Of a stretch of 64,000 nt of DNA, positions 17,218 through 25,366 are shown in pieces; position 1 is the stretch's first letter; every line of letters begins with the position of its first letter. The notes below the pieces were generated by a model that saw only the letters and a list, made by a program, of their open reading frames with translations, had not been told where the DNA came from and ran no database searches. A program made the position numbers and the translations under genes. The DNA comes from Bradyrhizobium sp. CCBAU 53340. GTDB lineage: Bacteria; Pseudomonadota; Alphaproteobacteria; Rhizobiales; Xanthobacteraceae. The stretch is taken from positions 620,001-684,000 of the forward strand of contig NZ_CP030055.1 in NCBI RefSeq assembly GCF_015291645.1, written 5' to 3'.

Positions 17218-17971
17218 TGCGCTCGCGCAGCTCACCGAAGACTGCGGCGGCATCCGCACCCTTCATGTGTAGCCTGGCTGCGACCGCTGGTTCATCGGCG
17301 CGCAGGAACACGTTTGCTCGCTTCTCATCACCAAGCAGTGAGGGAATGGTCGGTTTGTTCTCGGCCCGCAGCTTCGCAACCTCGGCCGCACGCGCCTGCA
17401 GCGCCGCATTGTCGGGCTCGACGGTGAGCGCGAACTTGACGTTGGACGCGGTGTATTCGTGGCCGCAATAGAGCTTGAAGTCGTCGGGCAGGGCTCGCAG
17501 CTTCAAAAGCGAGTCCCACATCATCGGATAGTTGCCTTCGAACACGCGGCCGCAGCCGATCGAGAACAGCGTATCGGCGGCAAACAGCGTCTTCTCGGTA
17601 TCGAACACGTAGGAGATGTGGTCGAGCGTGTGGCCTGGTGTCTCCAGCACGCGCCCGAGCAGCGTGCCGATCTTGATCACGTCGCCGTTGGCGACGCGCA
17701 AATCGACGTTGGCGATCTTCGTCGTCTTGTCATGGGGCGCGATGACGCGGCAATTGTATTTCTGCTTGAGCTCGGCGACCCCGCCGACATGATCGCCATG
17801 ATGATGGGTGATCAGGATGTCGGTGAGCTGCCAGCCCTCGCGCTCCAGCGCGTTGATGATCGGACCGGCCTCGGGCGCGTCGATCGAGGCGGTTGCCTTG
17901 GTTTCCACATCGTGGATCAGATAACCGAAATTGTCGTTTAAACAGGTGAAAGTACGAATTTCGGCGGCCAT
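17204..17971 (-). CDS. gloB: Hydroxyacylglutathione hydrolase (glyoxalase II)
   Basis: A 255-residue metallo-beta-lactamase-fold enzyme. THHHGDH at 55-61 gives the HxHxDH metal site, and further ligands are in ETPGHTLDH, FAADTLF and YCGHEYT. The C-terminal substrate-binding domain (NAALQARAAEVAKLRAENKPTIPS, then NVFLRADEP) is diagnostic for glyoxalase II. It hydrolyses S-lactoylglutathione to lactate and glutathione. ATG 17971 has GGAG upstream and matches the family N-terminus; a start at 18004 is less likely. It is divergent from a methyltransferase gene. Confidence 0.95.
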   Translation of the reverse strand: MAAEIRTFTCLNDNFGYLIHDVETKATASIDAPEAGPIINALEREGWQLTDILITHHHGDHVGGVAELKQKYNCRVIAPHDKTTKIANVDLRVANGDVIKIGTLLGRVLETPGHTLDHISYVFDTEKTLFAADTLFSIGCGRVFEGNYPMMWDSLLKLRALPDDFKLYCGHEYTASNVKFALTVEPDNAALQARAAEVAKLRAENKPTIPSLLGDEKRANVFLRADEPAVAARLHMKGADAAAVFGELRERKNKS

Positions 17972-18079
17972 GACTTCTCCATCGCGCTCAGCCCCGCCAG
18001 ACAAATATGGCGTTAACGTTGCGCAGGCAATGCAATATTGGGCGCGCGGCTGCGCCCCGGCGCATGTTACATTGCCGTC

Positions 18080-18823
18080 ATGACCATCGATGTCGTCGAC
18101 CTCAGAGAATTCTATTCCCGCCGCCTCGGCATCGTGGCGCGGCAGATGATCAATCGCGGCATCAGGGAACGCTGGCCGGGCGCCGAGGGCCAGCGCGTGC
18201 TCGGTGTCGGCTACCCGACGCCCTATCTCGGGCTGTTCCGCGAGGACGCGGAGCGCTGCATCGCCTTCATGCCGGCAGCCCAGGGTGTGTTGAAATGGCC
18301 GACGGGGCGGCCCGCGCTGGCCGCGCTGGTCGACGAATTCTCACTGCCGCTTCCCGAGGCCGCGGTGGACCGCATCCTGCTGGTCCATGCACTCGAGATG
18401 TCGGATGATCCGGCCGCACTGCTGCGTGAGGTCTGGCGGGTGCTGTCGCCGTCCGGCCGCGTCATCGCCGTGATCCCGAACCGGCGCGGGGTATGGACGC
18501 GCAGCGACAACACGCCGTTCGGCCACGGTCGTCCCTATTCCCGCTCGCAGATCACCGACCTGTTGCGCCAGACCTGGTTCACGCCGACCGCCTGGGGCGA
18601 GGCGTTGTTCATGCCCCCCTACGCGGGACGTTGGGTGCTGAAATCGGCGCAGATGTGGGAGCGCGCCGGAGCGGCGCTGTCGCTGCCGTTCGCGGGCGTC
18701 CACATCGTCGAAGCGACCAAGCAGGTCTATCGCGCGATCCCCGCCAAGCGCGAACGGGCGCGGCTGATTCCCTCGTTGAAGCCGGTGCTGGTGCCGTCAT
18801 CGACGACGGTGACGCGGGCCTGA
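18080..18823 (+). CDS. SAM-dependent methyltransferase-like protein beside gloB
   Basis: A 247-residue protein. The SAM motif is atypical (RVLGVGYPTPYLGLF), but the later strands fit a class I methyltransferase (DRILLVHALEMSDDPAALLREVWRVLSPSGRVIAVIPNR, seen in pieces). The C-terminus is basic (AKRERARL). The divergent pairing with gloB is frequent in rhizobia as I recall it. ATG 18080 was preferred to the upstream frame at 18038, which lacks a ribosome-binding site. Substrate unknown. Confidence 0.8.
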   Translation: MTIDVVDLREFYSRRLGIVARQMINRGIRERWPGAEGQRVLGVGYPTPYLGLFREDAERCIAFMPAAQGVLKWPTGRPALAALVDEFSLPLPEAAVDRILLVHALEMSDDPAALLREVWRVLSPSGRVIAVIPNRRGVWTRSDNTPFGHGRPYSRSQITDLLRQTWFTPTAWGEALFMPPYAGRWVLKSAQMWERAGAALSLPFAGVHIVEATKQVYRAIPAKRERARLIPSLKPVLVPSSTTVTRA

Positions 18824-18854
18824 AAACAAATCGTCCCGGCAAAGCCGGGACGAT
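18824..18854 (-). terminator. Terminator of the DUF4167 gene
   Basis: Perfect 11-bp arms at 18830-18840 and 18844-18854 (core CGTCCCGG/CCGGGACG) with an AAA loop. On the minus strand the hairpin is followed by TTGTTTTCAGG, a U-rich tail, so it best serves the minus-strand DUF4167 gene ending at 18885. It may also end the convergent methyltransferase. Confidence 0.7.
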
Positions 18855-18884
18855 GCAGTCCATGAAGATCAGATTTGGTGCGGC

Positions 18885-19682
18885 TTACTCGCCGGGGGCG
18901 AGATCGTCGCTGGTCGCGGCCGGAGCTGCCTCGCGCTCGGGGCGCGGGCCGCCATGCGGCCGGCGGCGCCGTCGCGGATAACGCTCGCCACCGCCGCTGT
19001 TGCCGCCCTCGAAGCCGCCCGGCGCACCGTTCGTCTGCGGCTGAGCGCCGGTGATGAAGGAGGGCAGGCGATCGACGTTGCCGGCGTCGCCGACGACAGG
19101 CTGCGGCTGGTTCTGCGGTTGCGGCTGCTGATGATATTGCGGCTGCGGACGATGGTCGCGTTCGCGATGCTCGCGCGGCTGCTGTTGCTCGCGCTGATAG
19201 GGCTGCTGATTGTCGCGGTTGTCGCGCTGCTGATAGTCACGCTGGTGATGATCGCGCTGGCCGTCGCGGTCGCGCATGAACGGCTGCTGCTGTTGCGGTG
19301 GCTGCGGCACGAAGCCCGGCTCCTGGCCGAAGGCCGAGAAGTTCTCGCCGTCGTCGTCGCCATCGTCGCTGCTGGTGCTGATGGGCTCGTCACCGCGCGG
19401 CTGCTGGTTCTGCCGGAACTGTTCCTGGGCCGCCGCGATCAGGCGGAAATAATGCTCGGCATGCTGGTAGTAGTTTTCGGCGGCAACCGGGTCGCCCGAA
19501 GAGCGCGCGTCCCGCGCAAGCTGAAGGTATTTTTCGGCAATGTGCGAGGCCGTGCCGCGGATCTTGATGTCGGGACCGTTCGATTCGTAGACCCGGGTCA
19601 TCGGGTTCTGGCCGCGGCGGTTGTTGTTATTGTTGTTGTTGTTGCGGTTGCGCATCCGCTGCTTGTTCTGACCGTTTCTCAT
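18885..19682 (-). CDS. DUF4167 domain-containing protein
   Basis: A 265-residue protein. The DUF4167 domain is residues 20-95 (NPMTRVYESNGPDIKIRGTA, HIAEKYLQLARDARSSGD, AENYYQHAEHYFRLI). An Asn run (eight N) precedes it, and from about 120 the protein is low complexity, rich in Gln, Arg, Asp and Pro, ending with an Arg-rich/Gly-rich tail. The disordered basic composition suggests RNA or nucleoprotein binding; that is inference. It lies downstream of prmC on the same strand, a common alphaproteobacterial order. Confidence 0.93.
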   Translation of the reverse strand: MRNGQNKQRMRNRNNNNNNNNRRGQNPMTRVYESNGPDIKIRGTASHIAEKYLQLARDARSSGDPVAAENYYQHAEHYFRLIAAAQEQFRQNQQPRGDEPISTSSDDGDDDGENFSAFGQEPGFVPQPPQQQQPFMRDRDGQRDHHQRDYQQRDNRDNQQPYQREQQQPREHRERDHRPQPQYHQQPQPQNQPQPVVGDAGNVDRLPSFITGAQPQTNGAPGGFEGGNSGGGERYPRRRRRPHGGPRPEREAAPAATSDDLAPGE

Positions 19683-20143
19683 GTCCTGCCTTTAATTCCA
19701 GCCCTAAAGGTTGCACGCATTACTGATTGCTAGGAGTGACCTCATGACAGCGGTTCACAGGCCTCGCGCGCACCGCGCAAGAGCGGGTTGAACCCTGCCA
19801 ATGTTCGTCGACCGTCGCGTTCAACAAAGACGCGTTCCCCACCCGCCAGCATTCATTGCCAGCGAACCCATTCATATCGCCTGCCGAAACAAGCCCAGCT
19901 TTCTTGCGTAAGTCTTCAAGCGCAATATCAGGCTTTCGTTCACGTTGCGGTCGGAGAGCAGCGCAGCTCCACTGGCCATCGCGCTCAACAGGACCTGCGG
20001 CTTGGAACCTATAATCAGTAAAGCTCTCGCCCGAGAGCCCGGCTTTCGCCCGTAGGTCTACGGGGCCGGCACCGATGTGTTGACCGGAACGTAGTCGTTC
20101 CCACGGGATATTCCAAGAGGTTTTTTAGAGCTCAATCCGGCTT
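19683..20143. other. 461-base intergenic region with strong dyads; no assigned gene
   Basis: Between DUF4167 and prmC. Two perfect hairpins lie close together: GCTCTCG-CC-CGAGAGC at about 20024-20039 and CCCGTA-GGTC-TACGGG at about 20050-20065, the latter enclosed by CCGGC/GCCGG. On the minus strand one frame stays open from 20124 down to a TAA at 19720 (134 codons) but has no upstream ATG; the only ATG (19875) would give 51 residues starting MNGFAGNECWRVGN. I could not match it to tmRNA, 6S, RNase P or SRP RNA by eye. It may be a structured RNA or a decayed gene. Confidence 0.4.
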
Positions 20144-21052
20144 TTATGGGGGCATTTTTCGGGCCGAGACGGCCCTGGGAATGCCCCCCAAGTCGGCCTT
20201 GGGCGGCCTCTCGATCGATAACGCGGCGGCTGCCATCAAGGTTTCAATATCTTTCGCCTGGCCCTGTCCGGCCTCGACGACCAGTGCGCCACCGGGCACG
20301 AGCCGTTCGGCCGCTTGCGGGATCAGGACGCGGTAGGCGTCGTAGCCGTCATTGCCGCCGTCGAGCGCCAGATGCGGATCGTGCTCGCGCACCTCGATGC
20401 TCAGCTTCGGGATTTCCCCGGCGGGAATATAGGGCGGGTTCGACACGATCAGATCGAACGGGCCGTGGAGCGCCGCCGCGTAGGAGCAGGCGACAAAGCC
20501 AGCGCGGTCGGCAAGGCCGAGGGCGGCGGCGTTGCCCCTGGCGGTATGAAGCGCGGTCAGGCTGAGATCGGTACCGACGCCAAATGCATCGGGAATCTCG
20601 TGCAGCAGCGCGAGCAGGATGGCACCGGATCCGGTGCCGATATCGGCGATGCGCGGGCGCCGTCCCGCGATCGGGCGCTCGCGAAAAATCTCCAGTGCGA
20701 GCTCGACCACGGTCTCGGTATCGGGGCGCGGCACCAGCGTCGCCTCGGAGAGGCGAAATGGCAGGCCCCAAAATTCCCGCACGCCGAGAATGCGGGCGAC
20801 CGGCTCATGCGCGAGCCGTCGCTGCGCATAGCCTTCGAGCCGCGTAGCCTCCTCGGGCGTGAGACGCCGCGTCGCCTGCGTGATCAGGCCAGTCAGATCG
20901 AGCCCCAGCGCGGCGCCAACGAGCAGCCGCGCATCAAGGGCCGGCTGTTCGAGGCTGGCCGCTTGCAGCCGCGCCGCAAGCGCGCGCCGCGCGCTCTCGA
21001 TGCTATGCCCGGAATCGAAACCTGTCGCCAAGGGAGCCATCCTGCCTGGCAT
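20144..21052 (-). CDS. prmC: Peptide chain release factor N5-glutamine methyltransferase
   Basis: A 302-residue protein. The helical N-terminal domain (residues 20-100) contacts the release factor. The catalytic domain has IADIGTGSGAILLAL and the substrate motif NPPY in FDLIVSNPPYIP. It methylates the glutamine of the GGQ motif of RF1/RF2. Normally it follows prfA directly; here a MarR gene on the opposite strand lies between them. The start at 21052 could instead be ATG 21040. Confidence 0.95.
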   Translation of the reverse strand: MPGRMAPLATGFDSGHSIESARRALAARLQAASLEQPALDARLLVGAALGLDLTGLITQATRRLTPEEATRLEGYAQRRLAHEPVARILGVREFWGLPFRLSEATLVPRPDTETVVELALEIFRERPIAGRRPRIADIGTGSGAILLALLHEIPDAFGVGTDLSLTALHTARGNAAALGLADRAGFVACSYAAALHGPFDLIVSNPPYIPAGEIPKLSIEVREHDPHLALDGGNDGYDAYRVLIPQAAERLVPGGALVVEAGQGQAKDIETLMAAAALSIERPPKADLGGIPRAVSARKMPP

Positions 21053-21131
21053 CGTGGATAGATCGGCGGCCTTGCTTGCGTCAACGAAAAGGAGCGCGTT
21101 TGATCGTGCTTGGCAGCGGAGGAAGGATCGC

Positions 21132-21605
21132 GTGAGTGCTCAACCGAAGCGGGCGACCGAGCGTAAGGCGTCCGCGACATCCTCGAAGGACGGCGCGATG
21201 CGCGAGGCCGACTATGCGGCGCTGGCGCAATTCCGCTACCAGCTCCGCACCTTCCTGGCCTTCAGCGAGACGGCAGCCCAAAACGCGGGATTGACGCCGC
21301 AGCAGCATCAGGCGCTGCTGGCGATCAAGGGACTGGCCGATCCCGGCGGCGCCAGCGTCGGCGACATCGCGGGCTTTCTCCTGATCCGGCACCACACCGC
21401 CGTCGAGCTTGTCGATCGCATGGCGAAACTGAAGCTGATCGGCCGGGAGGCCGATCCGGAAGATGCGCGCCGCGTCCTGGTCAAGCTGACGGCCAAGGGC
21501 GAGCAGAAGCTGCGCTCACTCTCGCGCATCCATTTGGATGAGCTGGGTGCTGCCGCGCCGGCCCTGGCCAAGATCCTGCGATCGTTCAAAGCCAGGGCGC
21601 GCTGA
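21132..21605 (+). CDS. MarR-family regulator inserted between prfA and prmC
   Basis: A 157-residue protein with a MarR winged HTH: LTPQQHQALLAIKG, VGDIAGFLLIRHHTAVELVDRM (recognition helix) and the wing GREADPEDARRVLVKLTAKG. GTG 21132 was chosen because GGAGGAAGGA precedes it; ATG 21198 is a shorter option that still keeps the domain. It is transcribed toward prfA, ending 10 bases from the prfA stop, and divergent from prmC. No operator was identified and its target is unknown. Confidence 0.85.
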   Translation: MSAQPKRATERKASATSSKDGAMREADYAALAQFRYQLRTFLAFSETAAQNAGLTPQQHQALLAIKGLADPGGASVGDIAGFLLIRHHTAVELVDRMAKLKLIGREADPEDARRVLVKLTAKGEQKLRSLSRIHLDELGAAAPALAKILRSFKARAR

Positions 21606-21615
21606 CGTCCGAAGT

Positions 21616-22701
21616 TTAGGCCGCGGCTCCCTGCGCGGCAAGCTGGGCGGCCTGGTGCTCGGTGGTGAGCGCATCGGTGAGTTCGCCGAGCGCTTCGCCT
21701 GCGATCACCTGCGGCAGCTTGTAGAGCGTCAGGTTGATGCGATGGTCGGTGACGCGTCCTTGCGGAAAATTATAGGTGCGGATGCGCTCGCTGCGGTCGC
21801 CGGAACCGACTTTCTCCTTGCGATCGGCCGAGCGCGCGGCTTCCAGTCGCTGCCGCTCGGCATCGTAGATGCGCGAGCGCAGGATGTTCATGGCCGATGC
21901 GCGATTCTTGTGCTGCGAGCGGCTGTCCTGCATCATCACCACGATCCCGGTCGGAATGTGGGTGATTCGAATCGCCGATTCCGTCTTGTTGACGTGCTGA
22001 CCGCCGGCGCCTCCTGCGCGCATGGTCTCGATGCGCAGATCCTCGTTCTTGATGTCGACGTCGACGTCCTCGACCTCGGGCAGCACGGCAACGGTAGCCG
22101 CCGACGTGTGGATGCGCCCCTGCGTCTCGGTGTCGGGCACGCGCTGCACGCGGTGCACGCCGGACTCGAACTTCAGCTTGGAGAATGCGCCGCGGCCCTG
22201 CACCTCCGCGATGATTTCCTTGTAGCCGCCGACGGTCCCTTCGCTCGCCGAGATCACCTCGACCTTCCAGCCCTGCAAGGCGGCAAAGCGCTCATACATC
22301 CGGAACAGATCGCCGGCGAACAGCGAGGCCTCGTCGCCGCCGGTGCCAGCGCGGATTTCCAGCACCACGTTGCGGTCGTCCATGGCGTCCTTGGGCAAGA
22401 GCGCGATGCGGATCTTCTGGACCAGTTCCTCGATCCTCGGATTGAGTTCGTCGCGCTCGGCCTCCGCCATGCTGCGCATCTCGGCATCGGTCGCGGGATC
22501 GGCGATCAGCGCTTCGGTGTCGGCGAGCTCCTTGACCGCAGACCGATACGTCTTCACGGCCTCGATCAAGGGGGTGATTTCGGCGAGCTCGCGCGTCACC
22601 TGCACGTAGCGCTCGGAGGAGAGCTGCCCCAGCGATTCGGCTTCGAGCGAAGCGTGATGCGCGAGCAGAAGGTCCAGTTTGGCTTCGGGGAGTGACGACA
22701 T
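21616..22701 (-). CDS. prfA: Peptide chain release factor 1
   Basis: A 361-residue RF1. The stop-codon tripeptide has the RF1 form P-x-T ([14 protein letters not shown]), and [12 protein letters not shown] contains the GGQ loop that triggers peptide release. RF1 recognises UAA and UAG. It lies 57 bases downstream of ptsP on the same strand, so lysC-ptsP-prfA may be partly co-transcribed. PDT in place of the common PAT/PVT is a normal variant position. Confidence 0.98.
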   Translation of the reverse strand: MSSLPEAKLDLLLAHHASLEAESLGQLSSERYVQVTRELAEITPLIEAVKTYRSAVKELADTEALIADPATDAEMRSMAEAERDELNPRIEELVQKIRIALLPKDAMDDRNVVLEIRAGTGGDEASLFAGDLFRMYERFAALQGWKVEVISASEGTVGGYKEIIAEVQGRGAFSKLKFESGVHRVQRVPDTETQGRIHTSAATVAVLPEVEDVDVDIKNEDLRIETMRAGGAGGQHVNKTESAIRITHIPTGIVVMMQDSRSQHKNRASAMNILRSRIYDAERQRLEAARSADRKEKVGSGDRSERIRTYNFPQGRVTDHRINLTLYKLPQVIAGEALGELTDALTTEHQAAQLAAQGAAA

Positions 22702-22758
22702 GGATTCAGTCTCAAATGGCGGAGGGAAACGAGGCGGCGATGGCGAGCGGCAGGCCCG

Positions 22759-25026
22759 CTACAACGCCAGGCCTTCGGCCTCGGCAAATTCCGTCAGCTT
22801 CTGCCGGATCGAGACGCTGCCGCTCGGCGCATCCAGGAGCGGCCCGAGCATCGCGGCGGCCTTCTTGACGTCGAGGTCGATCACCATCGCCTTGACCGGG
22901 CCGAGCGCGGTCGCCGACAACGACAGCGAGCGATAGCCCATCGCGAGCAGCGCGAGCGCGCCGATCGGCTTCGAGGCCATCTCGCCGCAGAGCGACAGCG
23001 ATTTCTTCGCGGCCTGCGTCTTTTGCGCGATGTCGCGCAGCGCCCGCAGGATCGGCGTCGACATGGTGTCGAAGCGCTCGGAGACCTTGGCGTTGCCGCG
23101 GTCGACCGCGAACAGGAACTGGAACAGATCGTTGGAGCCGACCGAGATGAAGTCGACCTTCTTCAGGAGTTCGTCGAGCTGGTAGAGCAGCGCCGGCACC
23201 TCGACCATGGTGCCGATGTCGATGCGCTCCGGCAGCGTGTGGCCATGCTGGCGCAGATATGTCAGCTCGCGCTCGACCAGCGCCTTGGCTGAATCGAACT
23301 CGGCGACCTCCGAAATCATCGGGAACATGATGCGCAGCGCACGGCCGCCGCCGGCACGCAAGAGCGCGCGGATCTGGCCGCGCAGCAGGCCGGGACGGTC
23401 GAGCCCGAGCCGAATCGCGCGCCAGCCGAGCGCGGGATTTTCCTCGATCACCGTCTCCATATAGGGCAGGGCCTTGTCGCCGCCGATGTCGAGGGTGCGG
23501 AAGGTCACGGGCTTGGGGCCCGCGGCATCCAGCACGGCGCGGTAGAGGGCGAGCTGGTCGCTGGTGCGCGGCAGGCTCTGGCCGACCATGAATTGCAGCT
23601 CGGTGCGGAACAGGCCGATGCCGGCGCTGCCGGTGTCGTCGATATGGGGCAGGTCGATGGCGAGGCCTGCATTGATCAAGAGCTCGACCTTCTCGCCGTC
23701 CTTGGTGACGCAGGGCCGGTCGCGCAGCGCCAGATATTGCGCCTGGCGGCGGGCGCGGAAGCGCACCCGCTCGGCATAGGCCGCTTCGATTTCCTGCGAG
23801 GGGCGCACATAGATCGCACCCGAGGTGCCGTCGACGATGATGGCATCGCCGGGGTCGGCAATGCCGGGTGCATTCGGCACCTCGCCGACGGCGGGAATGC
23901 CGAGCGCGCGCGCCACGATCGAGACGTGGGAATTGGCGGTGCCTTCCTCCAGCACGATGCCGCGCAGGCGCTTGCGGTCGTAGTCGAGCAGCGCCGCCGG
24001 GCCCATCGCGCGCGCGATGACGATGGCATTGTCGGGCATCTGCTCGCGCGAGGGCGCGTGGTCCTGGCCGACCAGCTGCCGCATCAGGCGGTAGCCGAGA
24101 TCTTCGAGATCGTGCAACCGGTCGCGCAAGTAAGGATCGGTCACGCGCAGCATGCGGGCGCGGGTGTCGGACTGGACGCGCTCCACGGCGGCTTCCGCCG
24201 TGAGGCCGGTGGCGACCGCCTCGTGCAGCTTGTGCGACCAGCCCTGGTCGTTGGCGAACATGCGATAGGCTTCCAGCACGTCGCGATGCTCGCCGCCCTC
24301 GGCGACGTCGCCGCGCTCCAGCATGCGGTCGAGATCCGAGCGCAGCTTGGCGAGCGCGGCGTCGAGCCGCTTGATCTCCTTTGGCAGGTCCTCGGCGATG
24401 TAGTCCTTGATGACCACGCGCGGCTCGTGCAGCACGACATGGCCGAGCGCGATGCCTTCCGAGAGGATCGCGCCGGCCTTCTGCGTGGAATGGCGCGCGG
24501 CCGGCTCGAGGCCGGGCTGCGCCAGCGCGGACAATTCGCCTGACGCAATCAGCTCCGCCAGCACCATGGCGGTGGTCTGCAGCGCCTCGAGCTCCTCCTC
24601 GACATAGGTGCGCTTGGCGCGGTTCTGCACCACCAGCACGCCGAGCGTGTTGCCGGCGCGCAGGATCGGCACGCCGAGGAAGGAATGGTAGATCTCTTCG
24701 CCGGTCTCCGGGCGGAACGAGAAGGCCGGGTGGCTTTGGGCGTCGTTCAGATTGAGCGGCGTCGCCTCGCTGGCGACGAGGCCGACCAGGCCTTCATGGG
24801 CACTCAGCACGGTATGGTGAACGGCCTCGCGGTTGAGGCCTTCGGTGGCGTAGAGCTCGAGGGTGTTGTCGATGCGCAGCACATAGACCGAGCACACCTC
24901 GGCCACCATGTTGGCGGCGATCAGCACCACGATCTTGTCCAGCCGCTCCTGGGCCGAGACCTGCTCCGCCATGGTTTCGCGGAGCCGTCTCAACAAGACG
25001 CGGGGACCTCCCGACGCGCTCCGCAT
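22759..25026 (-). CDS. ptsP: PTS enzyme I-Ntr (phosphoenolpyruvate-protein phosphotransferase)
   Basis: A 755-residue protein: N-terminal GAF domain (about 25-165), the PTS EI N-terminal domain, the phosphohistidine domain with H367 in GTANSHVSIVARALG, and the C-terminal PEP-binding TIM barrel (FRTEL, TLDIGGDK, GSNDLFQF, LCGEMAS). It phosphorylates NPr and starts the nitrogen PTS, which controls K+ transport, nitrogen and stress responses. The GAF domain may sense glutamine or another nitrogen signal; that is known for some rhizobial homologues. It follows lysC after a 340-base spacer. Confidence 0.97.
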   Translation of the reverse strand: MRSASGGPRVLLRRLRETMAEQVSAQERLDKIVVLIAANMVAEVCSVYVLRIDNTLELYATEGLNREAVHHTVLSAHEGLVGLVASEATPLNLNDAQSHPAFSFRPETGEEIYHSFLGVPILRAGNTLGVLVVQNRAKRTYVEEELEALQTTAMVLAELIASGELSALAQPGLEPAARHSTQKAGAILSEGIALGHVVLHEPRVVIKDYIAEDLPKEIKRLDAALAKLRSDLDRMLERGDVAEGGEHRDVLEAYRMFANDQGWSHKLHEAVATGLTAEAAVERVQSDTRARMLRVTDPYLRDRLHDLEDLGYRLMRQLVGQDHAPSREQMPDNAIVIARAMGPAALLDYDRKRLRGIVLEEGTANSHVSIVARALGIPAVGEVPNAPGIADPGDAIIVDGTSGAIYVRPSQEIEAAYAERVRFRARRQAQYLALRDRPCVTKDGEKVELLINAGLAIDLPHIDDTGSAGIGLFRTELQFMVGQSLPRTSDQLALYRAVLDAAGPKPVTFRTLDIGGDKALPYMETVIEENPALGWRAIRLGLDRPGLLRGQIRALLRAGGGRALRIMFPMISEVAEFDSAKALVERELTYLRQHGHTLPERIDIGTMVEVPALLYQLDELLKKVDFISVGSNDLFQFLFAVDRGNAKVSERFDTMSTPILRALRDIAQKTQAAKKSLSLCGEMASKPIGALALLAMGYRSLSLSATALGPVKAMVIDLDVKKAAAMLGPLLDAPSGSVSIRQKLTEFAEAEGLAL

Positions 25027-25234
25027 GAACCGTCAATCTCCTCCGTCTGCCCGGCCCGGCGATATTGGCCGGCGGCTGGCCCAAAATTCCAGAAAAACAA
25101 TCAAATTGTTTGTCCGGCGCAGGCGCAAACCCAAATCTTCCTGAGATTTAGGACTTGCGCCGAATCAGCGCCGCCTGAACTGGGACACAGTCTGCGGCAG
25201 CCCACCCTGTTCGCCGTATAGCGAATTGAGGCTT

Positions 25235-25289
25235 GTTTTGCCAAGCAAAACGCCTGCCAAACGCGAAGGTGTTTACACCTTCGCGTTTG
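25235..25289 (-). promoter_or_regulatory. Hairpins in the lysC-ptsP spacer
   Basis: Arms of 15 bp at 25258-25272 and 25275-25289 are perfectly complementary with a 2-base TT centre. Next to it GTTTTGC-CAA-GCAAAAC (25235-25251) forms a 7-bp hairpin. On the minus strand the large hairpin is followed by GGCAGGCGTTTTGC, not a clean U-run. It could attenuate transcription from lysC into ptsP or stabilise a 3' end. The rest of the 25027-25366 spacer shows no gene. Confidence 0.55.
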
Positions 25290-25315
25290 CTGCGACCGCT
25301 AAGAGAAAATTAGTG

Positions 25316-25360
25316 CAGGCATGATCCGGAAAAGTGCGAACCGGTTTTCCGGACCGTGCT
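25316..25360. repeat. Rhizobial intergenic palindrome (TCCGGAAAA type)
   Basis: TCCGGAAAA at 25325-25333 and TTTTCCGGA at 25345-25353 are perfect 9-bp inverted arms within a GCATGATCCGGAAAAGTG context. That sequence recurs between genes in many Rhizobiales. It lies just downstream of lysC. Only this copy was noticed in the window. Confidence 0.65.
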
Positions 25361-25366
25361 TGAGCT

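Noticed and set aside
19683..20143. tmRNA, 6S RNA, SRP RNA or RNase P RNA
   Set aside because: I could not match conserved cores of any of these by eye; only local hairpins are supported.
23593..24543. Plus-strand frame opposite ptsP
   Set aside because: No ribosome-binding site or domain; ptsP has complete EI-Ntr motifs on the other strand.
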